From contig CATLOT010000006.1 in assembly GCA_950054155.1 (NCBI GenBank), forward strand, positions 1-64,000: a DNA stretch of 64,000 nt, given 5' to 3'. Position 1 is the first letter of the stretch, and the number at the start of each line of letters is the position of its first letter. Under the pieces are notes generated by a model, which searched no databases, was not told where the DNA came from, and saw only the letters and a program-made list of their open reading frames with translations. Of the stretch, positions 32,256-40,223 are shown piece by piece. The position numbers and the translations under genes are program-made. This DNA is from an uncultured Bacteriovoracaceae bacterium. Its GTDB lineage: Bacteria > Bdellovibrionota > Bacteriovoracia > Bacteriovoracales > Bacteriovoracaceae.

Positions 32256-33722
32256 ATGAGCAGTAATTTTCAAAAAACGACCAGTAATTTCTTTGTGACC
32301 TTTTTAATTGGTCTCATTGTCGTCTCATTCATGTTCACAGGATATGAATCCATGAAGGGTGCACCTAATGCCGTCGCCAAAGTGGGTAGTCATCCTATCT
32401 CCGCTCGTGAATACCAAAATGAGTACAATCGCCAACTCAACTTCTATAAGAATGCTATCTTTGGTGGCAAGGATCTCTCAAGTAGCGATATTGAGCGCTT
32501 TAAAATTAAGCAGCAAACTCTAACTAATCTCGTCCAAGGCAAACTTCAACTCATCTTTGCCGACAAGACGGGAACTGTTGCAGCTCCTGCGCAAATCAAA
32601 AAGATGGTTAAGGAGTTCCAATTCTTTCAAACCAATGGTCAATTTGATCTCAATAAGTATAAAGGACTTCTCGCAGCTAATGGTTGGTCTCCAAAAGAGT
32701 TCGAAGCCGATATGAGAAATCAAGTTCTTCGTGAAAGCACGATGAAGTACTTTCAAAACTTCCCCGTTAGTGACCGCTATATGAATGAAGTTGGACGCTT
32801 TAAAGAAATGCGCTACGACGCTACTGTTGCAGAGATTTCTCAATCAAGCCTTAGAAAATTTCTTCCGGTGAGTAAGACTGAAATTAAAGAGTACCTTGAA
32901 AATGAAGCAAACCTTGCGCGTACTGAGAATCGTTTCAAAGAAAGAAAATCGACGCTTGATAAGCCTGAACGAGTTCGCGCTTCTCACATTCTCGTTAAAA
33001 CAGAAAAGGAAGCAAAAGCTCTTGAGGGAAAACTCACAACCCGCAACTTTGCCTCTATGGCAAAGAAGCACAGTGTAGACACTTCTAATGCTGGCAAGGG
33101 TGGAACTCTTGGTACCTTTGGCCGTGGTCGTATGGTTCCAGAGTTTGAAAAAGTTGCCTTTTCTCAAAAGCCTGGAACCATTTCCAAAGCTGTTAAGACA
33201 CAATTTGGATACCACTTTATTCATGTTCAAAAGAAGGTTCCTGCCTTTAGTGCTGAGTTTAAAGACTTTCAAAACGATCTTGCTAAAGAAATGATCCAAG
33301 AAAGTAAAACAGAAGAACTTAAAGCACTTCACACTAAAGTTACTGAAGAAGTTGCTGCCGCCATCAAAGCTTACGATGAGAAAAAGCTTCAATCTCTAAA
33401 AGAGAAATACGGCTTTGCTCTTGATAGTAATATTCAATTCAATCGTTTTGAAGGTTCACTTGGGGACATTCAAATTCCAGCTGAGCAAAATAAAGAAATT
33501 TTTGATGGTCTTAAGGTGCAAGACCCCAATATGTTTACTTTTAACTTAAGCGACAAGAACCTTATTGTTTCCATTCAAAAGTCCTTTAACAAAGACCTTC
33601 CCGTCTTTGACCTCGAAAAGGAAAAAAATGGTCTTCAAATGGTTCTCTCTAACAAGATTAGAACTGATGTCTTAAAAACGATTGGAGATGATACTCCAGT
33701 TAAGCAATTTGTTGAGCTTTAG
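32256..33722 (+). CDS. PpiD/SurA-like periplasmic peptidyl-prolyl isomerase, membrane-anchored
   Basis: A 488-residue protein. One N-terminal anchor (FFVTFLIGLIVVSFMFTGY) is followed by a SurA-N-like chaperone helix region (residues ~35-200, starting NAVAKVGSHPISAREYQNEY) and a parvulin domain (~235-340: RASHILVKTEKEA, FASMAKKHSVD, GGTLGTFGRGRMVPEFE, QFGYHFIHV). The C-terminal ~150 residues complete the chaperone core. It probably assists folding of exported proteins. It is divergent from mreC (97-base shared upstream region) and eight bases upstream of a ferredoxin gene. Confidence 0.88.
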   Translation: MSSNFQKTTSNFFVTFLIGLIVVSFMFTGYESMKGAPNAVAKVGSHPISAREYQNEYNRQLNFYKNAIFGGKDLSSSDIERFKIKQQTLTNLVQGKLQLIFADKTGTVAAPAQIKKMVKEFQFFQTNGQFDLNKYKGLLAANGWSPKEFEADMRNQVLRESTMKYFQNFPVSDRYMNEVGRFKEMRYDATVAEISQSSLRKFLPVSKTEIKEYLENEANLARTENRFKERKSTLDKPERVRASHILVKTEKEAKALEGKLTTRNFASMAKKHSVDTSNAGKGGTLGTFGRGRMVPEFEKVAFSQKPGTISKAVKTQFGYHFIHVQKKVPAFSAEFKDFQNDLAKEMIQESKTEELKALHTKVTEEVAAAIKAYDEKKLQSLKEKYGFALDSNIQFNRFEGSLGDIQIPAEQNKEIFDGLKVQDPNMFTFNLSDKNLIVSIQKSFNKDLPVFDLEKEKNGLQMVLSNKIRTDVLKTIGDDTPVKQFVEL

Positions 33723-33730
33723 GAGACGTC

Positions 33731-33961
33731 ATGGCCGACAAAAGTGCCAAATGGGAAATGAATAAAGAGGGCAAGTATTACGTCGATGATCAGTGTATCG
33801 CCTGTGATGCTTGCGTCTTTGAAGCCCCAAATTTTTTCGAAATGAATGATGATGATGGCCATGCTTTTGTTAAGAAGCAGCCATCAACTCCTGAAGAGCT
33901 TCAACAGTGTGAGGATGCCCTTGAAGCCTGTCCAGTAGAGGCCATTGGAAACGACGGTTAA
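33731..33961 (+). CDS. Small ferredoxin
   Basis: A 76-residue acidic electron carrier. CIACDACVFEAPNFF holds a CxxCxxC triplet and the C-terminal EACPVEAI provides the last ligand, so one 4Fe-4S cluster is expected (3Fe-4S cannot be excluded). The protein is cytosolic and its redox partner is not in the window. The ATG has AGGAGA upstream. It is cotranscribed with the ppiD-like gene and ends right at a bidirectional hairpin. Confidence 0.9.
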   Translation: MADKSAKWEMNKEGKYYVDDQCIACDACVFEAPNFFEMNDDDGHAFVKKQPSTPEELQQCEDALEACPVEAIGNDG

Positions 33962-33985
33962 AAAAAAGGGGGATTTTCATCCCCC
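33959..33985 (-). terminator. Bidirectional hairpin terminator between ferredoxin and small secreted genes
   Basis: GGGGGAT (33968-33974) pairs with ATCCCCC (33979-33985) around a 4-base loop. On the minus strand it is followed by a run of T (complement of 33960-33967), so it ends the 34992-34019 unit. On the plus strand the trailing sequence is C/T-rich, giving weaker termination for the ferredoxin gene. Confidence 0.75.
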
Positions 33986-34018
33986 CCTCTCTTCCTGCTT
34001 TATCCTTATTATTCACAC

Positions 34019-34423
34019 TTAAGGAAAGCGAATAATATCTGCTATCGGTGTGTACTCTAGGCTTTTAATCATGGGAATAACTCTCATGCGCACACAGCTG
34101 CTGTAGCTTGAATCGACCTGAATTGTGAAAGACTCCTTTTCCTCAGTATTAATAATAAAAGTATCAACCTGAGTAATATGGGCTCCACAAACTGCAGGGT
34201 GAAAGAAGCGTGGTTTTTCAACAATACAAGAAACTGAAGTTGGAATTACATTTTCAGTAACAAGATTATTAATAGTGCGACTCCCTCTCACAGTAGCAGC
34301 TGTCAAAAGATTCCAGTCATTATCAGTACAAGGTTGAAAACCTGGGTTTGAAGGATCAATGGGTGTTGTCGCCATTGTTGTCGTTGCTGCGAGGGCCATT
34401 ACTAAAATCATCATTTTTTTCAT
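34019..34423 (-). CDS. Small secreted protein, unrecognised
   Basis: A 134-residue protein from ATG 34423 (AAGGAG seven bases upstream; an adjacent GTG at 34426 is less well spaced). The signal peptide MKKMMILVMALAATTTMA is followed by a mature domain of ~115 residues with four cysteines (PCTDN, VSCIV, AVCGA, SSCVR). It is predicted periplasmic or secreted, with two disulfides probable. No family is recognised. It lies 20 bases downstream of another small secreted gene on the same strand and is ended by the hairpin at 33959-33985. Confidence 0.65.
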   Translation of the reverse strand: MKKMMILVMALAATTTMATTPIDPSNPGFQPCTDNDWNLLTAATVRGSRTINNLVTENVIPTSVSCIVEKPRFFHPAVCGAHITQVDTFIINTEEKESFTIQVDSSYSSCVRMRVIPMIKSLEYTPIADIIRFP

Positions 34424-34446
34424 CACTCTTCTCCTTATTTAATTGA

Positions 34447-34992
34447 TTAGTTTTTAATTGCTTCTAATGCGATTACTTTAATTTGATTCTTTAAAAGACT
34501 TGCCGCTAGTTGCTGACGTCCACCTTTAGGATTCACTCTATGAGACACCCAACACCCTTGTGGTCCAGAGACAAGTTCCAAAGCACCGAGAAAGTCATCA
34601 GAGTTAAAGTCGTAGTCACGAGCGACACTTAAATGATCATTGGACTGAACTGGTCCAGGCATCATCATGCACACTACTGCTTGAAATTCACTTATAATTT
34701 CCGCTTGAGAAAGAGCGATAATATTATTTTTAAGCGTTGAAAGTGTGTGCTCACTCAGTTGAGTTGTGTAGAGGACAGGCAGTTGAACTTCATCTGGATG
34801 ATAGGAGAAAGTTCCTGAAGATACTGTCACCTTTGCACTTAGAAGACCGTCGTCCTCAAGGCTAGCCTCGATAACTTTAACAGTTGAGTTGCGGTAGTCA
34901 CCTTCACGGATAGCGAAGCGGTACTCTGAAATTGTCTTAGCAAAAGTTGATGTTGATCCAAAAAGTAAAAGTGCTAGTAAAAGGTTTTTCAT
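34447..34992 (-). CDS. Small secreted protein, unrecognised
   Basis: A 181-residue protein. ATG 34992 is preferred because GGGGAG lies six bases upstream; the in-frame ATG at 34998 abuts that site. The signal peptide is MKNLLLALLLFGSTSTFA. The mature protein is beta-rich, with two cysteines (VVCMMMPG, QGCWVSH). No family is recognised. It is first of two genes reading toward the 33959 terminator and divergent from the TIGR02147 regulator, which may control it. Confidence 0.65.
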   Translation of the reverse strand: MKNLLLALLLFGSTSTFAKTISEYRFAIREGDYRNSTVKVIEASLEDDGLLSAKVTVSSGTFSYHPDEVQLPVLYTTQLSEHTLSTLKNNIIALSQAEIISEFQAVVCMMMPGPVQSNDHLSVARDYDFNSDDFLGALELVSGPQGCWVSHRVNPKGGRQQLAASLLKNQIKVIALEAIKN

Positions 34993-35067
34993 TTTCATCT
35001 CCCCTTTGAGTGATTGTTATGTCTGAGGGAGGTATAGCTAAAGAAAGAATTTCAAAACAGATTTATT

Positions 35068-35110
35068 TAATTAATTACTATGATAAAATTTAAGTAATTA
35101 CTTAATTAAT
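35068..35110. promoter_or_regulatory. AT-rich imperfect inverted repeat upstream of the TIGR02147 gene
   Basis: TTAATTAATTACT (35068-35080) faces AGTAATTACTTAATTAA (35094-35110) in the shared upstream region of two divergent genes. The arms match imperfectly. It is a candidate operator or promoter region for the regulator at 35134. Confidence 0.3.
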
Positions 35111-35133
35111 ATTACCTAAGCCGCTGTTTTTAA

Positions 35134-35970
35134 ATGAAAAATACTGTTTTCGATTATCGAAATTATAAAAATTACCTCAATGAAAGAATTACAAACGCGC
35201 CGAGTAAAGGCCGTGGTTTAAAGAGAAAGATGGCCACCTTCCTAGGCTGCCAAACAGCTTTTATCAGTCAGGTCCTTAATCAGCACGTCAACTTTAGTCT
35301 TGAACAGACAATTAGGCTTAATGAGTTTTGGTCTCACAATCAGGAAGAATCTCGCTTCTTTCTTCTTCTCGTCCAATACGAAAGGGCTGGTACTCTAGAA
35401 TTACAGCAATTCTTTGAAGAAGAAATGCAACTCATCTTAAAGAAAAGAGAGAATTTAAAGGAGCGTCTTGATATTAAAGACAGTCTTGATGATAAGAACC
35501 AGCTGATTTACTACAGTGTGTGGTACTACGCTGCTGTTCACATATGCCTTTCTATCCCCGACTATCAAACACCTCGAAGAATAGCTCAATACCTAGGTCT
35601 CCCTCTTAAACAAATTCAAGAGGCCCTTGAGTTTCTCGTAGAAACGGGGCTTGCTCGTCAAAAAGGGAGTCGCTATGAGATAGGACTTACCCGCATTCAT
35701 CTTGATAAAACTAGTTTTCTTATTCGTCGTCATCACACGAATTGGCGCAATCAAGCGATATCAAGCATTGACCGCAATGAGCATGGTGATCTTCACTACT
35801 CAAATGTTCTCTCTATTAGCCGTGAGGATATTCCTCGGGTGAAAGAGATCTTTCTTAAGGCCGTTGAAGAAGCAAGAGAGATTATTAAAGTCTCTCCTGA
35901 AGAGGAAGTGCAAGTTTTAACACTAGACTTCTTCACTCTTAATAGCGATGGCACTTCACCTTTAGAGTAA
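35134..35970 (+). CDS. TIGR02147-family regulator-like protein (DUF4423)
   Basis: A 278-residue protein. The N-terminal VFDYRNYKNYLNERI, followed by KMATFLGCQTAFISQVLN (helix-turn-helix-like), then SLEQTIRLNEFW, matches TIGR02147, a family expanded in Bdellovibrio and Fibrobacter genomes. The C-terminal half (IPDYQTPRRIAQYLGLPLKQ, NWRNQAISSI, LHYSNVLSIS) is the DUF4423 part. It is a probable DNA-binding regulator, but its ligand and targets are unknown. It lies divergent from a secreted-protein gene and convergent (32-base overlap) with another, so local regulation of exported proteins is plausible. Confidence 0.8.
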   Translation: MKNTVFDYRNYKNYLNERITNAPSKGRGLKRKMATFLGCQTAFISQVLNQHVNFSLEQTIRLNEFWSHNQEESRFFLLLVQYERAGTLELQQFFEEEMQLILKKRENLKERLDIKDSLDDKNQLIYYSVWYYAAVHICLSIPDYQTPRRIAQYLGLPLKQIQEALEFLVETGLARQKGSRYEIGLTRIHLDKTSFLIRRHHTNWRNQAISSIDRNEHGDLHYSNVLSISREDIPRVKEIFLKAVEEAREIIKVSPEEEVQVLTLDFFTLNSDGTSPLE

Positions 35971-36637
35971 ACGAGACGGAGGTATTCCCCTCTTGAACCT
36001 TTTTATTAAAGAGTACACTTGGGGTTTCCTCTGCTGAAATTGGAGACTCTCCTAAAGCACAGCTAAGGGCTTGCCCAGTAAGCGTTGAGCGAGACTCACA
36101 AACTTCATAGCCAAAATGTTGAGCTTCTTCGTTATAAGTCATAGAGACCTTAAAGTAAGGTAAGGTCACAGCAGGCGAAATATCTAAAGGAGTAAGAACT
36201 GAGGAGTCAAACTGATTCCCTTCAATCAAGAAATGCTTCCAAGTGTCGGGGGTAAGATAGGAGTTATACTGACTTTGATTGAGAGTAAAAGCTCTTTTTG
36301 AGAGAAAGCTTACCTTCTTCCCACCATCAGAAATTAGACTAGCATTACATTGTAGCGAAAAGGGAAAGGGGGTTAAATCCTCTTGAATACGAGGTTGTGC
36401 CATAGGACTAACCAGGCGCCCACCACTTGACTCTGCTCCTTGAAAGAGCTTCTCAAGATCTTCAATATTAAGCTTTTGTTCAGGAATATCGAAAATAATA
36501 TCCTCTGGAATTTGACCTCGGCAGGCAACAGGCTCTTTTGAAAGACGGACTTCTAAAGAACTGCAATCAGGTAGCTGTGCCAACTGGGCCATTGAGGAAA
36601 ATGAGGACAAAATTAAAAGATAAGAAAGCTTTTTCAT
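35939..36637 (-). CDS. Secreted protein, unrecognised
   Basis: A 232-residue protein with a signal peptide (MKKLSYLLILSSFSSMAQLAQ). The mature part has seven cysteines (PDCSSL, VACRGQ, LQCNAS, YEVCESR, LSCALG, VKCHRY being visible) and beta-type composition. Its C-terminus ends in CHRY. No domain is recognised. The 3' end overlaps the convergent TIGR02147 gene by 32 bases. A palindrome at 36680-36694 lies 43 bases upstream of its start. Confidence 0.6.
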   Translation of the reverse strand: MKKLSYLLILSSFSSMAQLAQLPDCSSLEVRLSKEPVACRGQIPEDIIFDIPEQKLNIEDLEKLFQGAESSGGRLVSPMAQPRIQEDLTPFPFSLQCNASLISDGGKKVSFLSKRAFTLNQSQYNSYLTPDTWKHFLIEGNQFDSSVLTPLDISPAVTLPYFKVSMTYNEEAQHFGYEVCESRSTLTGQALSCALGESPISAEETPSVLFNKKVQEGNTSVSFTLKVKCHRY

Positions 36638-36679
36638 ATGATTTCCTGATGGTTTCGACGAAGCTTATTTATACCCCCA

Positions 36680-36694
36680 TTGAATGATATTCAA
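36680..36694. promoter_or_regulatory. Palindrome in the divergent spacer at 36638-36804
   Basis: TTGAAT-GAT-ATTCAA is a perfect 6-3-6 dyad between the divergent secreted-protein and papain-like genes. It may be an operator. The rest of this 167-base spacer shows only AT-rich sequence and an ACACT/AGTGT pair near 36715. Confidence 0.25.
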
Positions 36695-36804
36695 GGGAAA
36701 AAATGAAAAAATTACACTCTTAAAAGTGTCTAAAGAACGAACAGCCCCTAAAAATCATTCAATCAATTCTCTTTAACTTTATTCTCCATGATAGATTTCC
36801 CCCC

Positions 36805-37650
36805 ATGAAAACACTAACTCTTACTCTTCTTACGACACTTATTACTACTCCAACCTTTGCGAAACGCGACGATGATCACAATCGTGTACCGAGGATAAAG
36901 CTTAGGGCCGCAAATCACTGTTCCGACCTTCAAGTCGAAAATGTCGTTGACTGGTTCAAAGGGTATGAGGAAGTGAACTATCTCGATCAAAGAATTGGCA
37001 AAGTCTTTAATCAAGGCTCTGTTGGATGGTGTTTCACCTACACAGTCAGAGACCTCGTTCATTTTCAAACAGGTATTTCTCCTGAAATTGGCATGCTTGC
37101 CAAAGATTACTACACAGGTTTTGTGGGAACTATCACAGGACTCTTCAGTAATAATGAGGGCGGTTATACCTATAATAATCTCAAAAGAACCATACGAAAC
37201 GGACTATGTGAAAAGGGCAGTATAAATATGCTCGCCACTCCAAAAAATGTAGAGAAATTGAGCTGCAATACTCCAAAGATCAATATCAGTAGCTACGGTA
37301 AACCCTATAAGAAAACGGGAACCCACAAAGGCCGTGGCCATTCTCTTTACCCCCAGTTGGATCAGTATCTCTCCAATGGGCAAATGGTGGCCATTGCCTA
37401 TAATGCAAATGGACTTAGAAAAGATAAGTACCGTACTGACGGTTTTTTCTCTAAATATAATGCCAATCACGCCTCAACTATTGTCGGTCGCTATTTCGAT
37501 GAAGACACACAAAATTGTACCTACATCATTAGAAACTCATGGGGAACAAATTATAATTACGCGCTCAAAGGCAAGCAAAAAGACGGTTATCATACCATCA
37601 CTGAAAAGGACCTCTCTCAGAGTCTATCAGAGCTAACTGTCTTTGAATGA
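36805..37650 (+). CDS. Secreted papain-like (C1-type) cysteine protease
   Basis: A 281-residue protein with a signal peptide (MKTLTLTLLTTLITTPTFA). Catalytic residues of the papain fold are visible: Q70 in NQGSVGWC for the oxyanion hole, C76 as nucleophile, H222 in NANHAST and N244 in RNSWGTNY. The propeptide is very short, since mature-like sequence begins ~40 residues after the signal. Further cysteines (NHCSD, GLCEK, LSCNT, QNCTY) can form disulfides. Extracytoplasmic proteolysis is expected. It overlaps the next gene by ATGA, so the papain-like and metallo-type peptidases are coupled. No Shine-Dalgarno is seen before the ATG. Confidence 0.83.
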   Translation: MKTLTLTLLTTLITTPTFAKRDDDHNRVPRIKLRAANHCSDLQVENVVDWFKGYEEVNYLDQRIGKVFNQGSVGWCFTYTVRDLVHFQTGISPEIGMLAKDYYTGFVGTITGLFSNNEGGYTYNNLKRTIRNGLCEKGSINMLATPKNVEKLSCNTPKINISSYGKPYKKTGTHKGRGHSLYPQLDQYLSNGQMVAIAYNANGLRKDKYRTDGFFSKYNANHASTIVGRYFDEDTQNCTYIIRNSWGTNYNYALKGKQKDGYHTITEKDLSQSLSELTVFE

Positions 37651-38312
37651 AAATTGCTTTACTCGTAACATTAGCTTTTCTGCTCTCATTCTCGGCCCTT
37701 GCCCTCAGTACAGAACAAAGAGAGCAACTAAGAAGCGTTATCTCTGAAGTGGCCTTACGAAGTCACCCTGAAATCAGGAACCCAAATCTCTCAATAGATT
37801 TATACCCTATTGAGAATCCTGATTATTTTCTTGAATCTAACTTTCATATCCTTAAAAGAGTCATTTTCAAGCAAAAGAAATATCGTATTGGCGTAAACCC
37901 TAAGATTTTTCAAAACGATATCACACGCTCGGCGCTGATTGGTGTGATGGCCCATGAGCTGACCCACACAGAAGACTACGAGCAAGGCAGACTCCTTAAG
38001 GTCGCTTTTGTTTATGCTTTTGGCAAGAAAATGAAGAAGCGCTATGAGCGTTACACCGATATAAAAGTAGTATTTAAAGGGTATGCTCGTGAACTTAATG
38101 AATATAAGACATGGCAATACAAGCTTCTCTCTCCGGATGCTCTTAAGAAGAAGAAAGCTCAGTATCTCACTCCAGAAGAGGTCACCTTCCTTCAGCAAGC
38201 TATAGAGGATTTAAATGAAGAAAAGAGAGGACAGCTTCTAAAAGAACTTAAAAAGAAAACGCCTCTTAATCTTAAAGAAATGAAAAATAGAGTTCACAGT
38301 TTTCTTAAATAA
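37647..38312 (+). CDS. Secreted HExxH metallopeptidase-like protein
   Basis: A 221-residue protein with a signal peptide (MKIALLVTLAFLLSFSALA). The zinc-binding helix reads MAHELTHTEDYEQG with H103, E104 and H107. The third ligand may be the Glu or Asp a few residues later, so a gluzincin-like peptidase is possible, but no family is assigned. The C-terminal half is helical and Lys-rich. Its ATG overlaps the stop of the papain-like gene. A strong hairpin begins six bases after its stop. Confidence 0.6.
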   Translation: MKIALLVTLAFLLSFSALALSTEQREQLRSVISEVALRSHPEIRNPNLSIDLYPIENPDYFLESNFHILKRVIFKQKKYRIGVNPKIFQNDITRSALIGVMAHELTHTEDYEQGRLLKVAFVYAFGKKMKKRYERYTDIKVVFKGYARELNEYKTWQYKLLSPDALKKKKAQYLTPEEVTFLQQAIEDLNEEKRGQLLKELKKKTPLNLKEMKNRVHSFLK

Positions 38313-38339
38313 AAAAAGACCCCGCCTGCAAGCGGGGTC
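38311..38339 (-). terminator. Bidirectional terminator, closing the flagellar operon
   Basis: An 8-bp GC-rich stem (GACCCCGC 38318-38325 with GCGGGGTC 38332-38339), loop of six. On the minus strand a run of seven T follows, ending transcription 42 bases after flgE. On the plus strand CCTTTCT follows, giving weaker termination for the peptidase pair. Confidence 0.88.
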
Positions 38340-38380
38340 CCTTTCTCTTCAATTCGATTTTAAATCATCCTAATTTAAAA

Positions 38381-39661
38381 TTACCTCTTAATCTGAAGTA
38401 CTTCCTGTAGCATCTGATCAGAAGTTTGAAGAGTTTTCGCGTTAGCTGAAAAGTTTCTTTGTGTTTTCATGAGTTCGACGAATTCCGTAGCAATATCAAC
38501 GTTTGAAAGTTCAATTGACTTAGAAAGAATCTCACCACGACCAGACTCTCCGGGCTTACCCATCGACGCCTGACCAGACTTACGTGATTCTTTAAAGAGG
38601 TTTTTACCAACTTTGAAAAGTCCTTCATTATTTTCAAACTTTGCAACAGCGATTGAGGCAATACTTCGAGATACCCCGTTATCATAAACAGCTGTAAGAA
38701 TTCCATCATCGTTAAAGGATAGAGAACCAAGCGTTCCGGCAGTCGCTCCGTCTTGATTGTGACGAGCAACAGTGGAATCAGAACCGTACTGTGTCGTTGC
38801 ATCAAGTCCGTCGCCACCTTCAGCAATAGACTCACCCCAGCTGAACTTAATTTTTTGGCCAGGAGCTGCACCTTGATTGAAGTTAAATGAGTTCGATGTT
38901 TCTTGCTCTTCTTGAAGAACACCTTTGTCATTAAAGATAAGTTTACCAGCTGCCATCTCAACCATTTGACCAGCAACACCACCAGCTGCATCTTTTCCAT
39001 CAGCAAGGACACGGTAGTCCCAGTTATTATTTGCTGTCTTATTGTAATAAACAGTAACAAGTCGTGCTGTTCCCACATTGTCATAAACAGTCAGAGAGTG
39101 AGAGAAGTTGGAGGTCTCTTCTGGCTCAGCAATATTAAATTGCTTAACAGGAGCACGGGAATCGAGGTTCATACTGAAGTCTGCATTTTCGGTGGCAGCA
39201 GCGGGAATCGTTGTATTACCAAGTCTGATAGGGCCTACTTGATTAGTGATGTCGCCATCTTCATCAACCTTAAAGCCTTGAACTTTATAACCGTCACCAT
39301 TAACAAGGTAACCTTCTTTATCAAAGTTCATAGATCCATCTCTTGTGTAGCCATAACCAAAAGGAGCCTCGACTCTGAAGAATCCGTTTCCATTGAGGGC
39401 AAGGTCAGTAATTGACTCTGTACGAGCAACATCACCTTGATTCATAATGGCCTTAATGTGACCGAGCTTAACACCAGCACCGAGCTGATCACCACCGTCG
39501 ATCCCTTTAAGTGACTTAGCGAGCACATCTTGAAATTCAGCACGTGATGACTTGAATCCAAATGTACCAGCGTTAGCGATGTTGTCTGAAATGACGCTCA
39601 AACCTGATCCCATGGCAGATAGACCAGATACACCGATATTAAAAGAGCGTAAGATTCCCAT
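38381..39661 (-). CDS. flgE: Flagellar hook protein FlgE
   Basis: A 426-residue rod/hook/filament-axis protein. The N-terminus (FNIGVSGLSAMGSGLSVISD then NIANAGTFGFKSSRAEF) and C-terminus (VELMKTQRNFSANAKTLQT, MLQEVLQIKR) are the paired D0 helices of FlgE. The middle holds the FlgE D1/D2 beta domains. It polymerises into the hook outside the cell. AGGAGG lies before the ATG. It is the last gene of the operon, separated from the gene upstream by a 134-base spacer with inverted repeats, so it may also have extra control of its own. Confidence 0.96.
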   Translation of the reverse strand: MGILRSFNIGVSGLSAMGSGLSVISDNIANAGTFGFKSSRAEFQDVLAKSLKGIDGGDQLGAGVKLGHIKAIMNQGDVARTESITDLALNGNGFFRVEAPFGYGYTRDGSMNFDKEGYLVNGDGYKVQGFKVDEDGDITNQVGPIRLGNTTIPAAATENADFSMNLDSRAPVKQFNIAEPEETSNFSHSLTVYDNVGTARLVTVYYNKTANNNWDYRVLADGKDAAGGVAGQMVEMAAGKLIFNDKGVLQEEQETSNSFNFNQGAAPGQKIKFSWGESIAEGGDGLDATTQYGSDSTVARHNQDGATAGTLGSLSFNDDGILTAVYDNGVSRSIASIAVAKFENNEGLFKVGKNLFKESRKSGQASMGKPGESGRGEILSKSIELSNVDIATEFVELMKTQRNFSANAKTLQTSDQMLQEVLQIKR

Positions 39662-39795
39662 AGTGTCCCTCCTAGACGACTTGTATTCCCAAAAAACATT
39701 TACCTAGGATTTATCTCAAGGACGACAGCCTTGGGAATGAAGCCTCCGGAAAGGACCAGCTCTTTAATCCAGGTTCATGTAACCTTCTCTAAATT
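39662..39795 (-). promoter_or_regulatory. Spacer upstream of flgE with nested inverted repeats
   Basis: ATTCCCAA (39685-39692) and TTGGGAAT (39731-39738) form a perfect 8-bp pair around ~38 bases that contain CAAGG/CCTTG and the palindrome CCTAGG. The Shine-Dalgarno of flgE (complement of CCTCCT at 39668-39673) lies next to it. No clear sigma28 or sigma54 promoter is found. It may be a folded leader or intra-operon processing site. Confidence 0.4.
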
Positions 39796-40212
39796 TTAAA
39801 CCAATACTGTCGAGTCAATTTTTGTAAAAACATTCTCAGCAATATTTTCTTTATCAATGGCCGTCACAACTTTTTGATTGGCCACATCAACTATATAAGC
39901 AGCTTTATCTGTAATAACGAGTGAGTCTTGTCCGCCCTTCTCTTGAAGTTTATTAAAAGCAGAACGGAGTTTAAAAAACTCTTCGTTATCCATTTCCATA
40001 TTTCTCTCCTTCAGTCTCTTTGCCGCATGAACTGAAAGGGAAATAGGTTTTTCATTTTGCTTGGATGCCGGAGCAACGTGTTCCTGAAGGAGACTTTGAA
40101 ATTCACTATTATCAACCTTCTCACCTTTTAGGTTTTTCCCGATACTCTTATGCTTCGGAAGTTTCGAAACATTGGGGATGAGCATGTTGTTAATAGAACC
40201 GTTATTGGCCAA
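39796..40212 (-). CDS. Flagellar operon protein, TIGR02530-like
   Basis: A 138-residue protein starting at TTG 40212 with AAGGAT upstream. The C-terminal half (SLSVHAAKRLKERNMEMDNEE, in parts SVHAAKRLKERN, LRSAFNKLQEKGG, SLVITDKAAYIVDV) matches the TIGR02530 flagellar operon protein found between flgD and flgE in Firmicutes and Deltaproteobacteria-type operons. Exact function is unknown; it is probably a cytoplasmic hook-assembly factor. It lies 11 bases downstream of flgD. Confidence 0.8.
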   Translation of the reverse strand: MANNGSINNMLIPNVSKLPKHKSIGKNLKGEKVDNSEFQSLLQEHVAPASKQNEKPISLSVHAAKRLKERNMEMDNEEFFKLRSAFNKLQEKGGQDSLVITDKAAYIVDVANQKVVTAIDKENIAENVFTKIDSTVLV

Positions 40213-40223
40213 GTCTTTTATCC

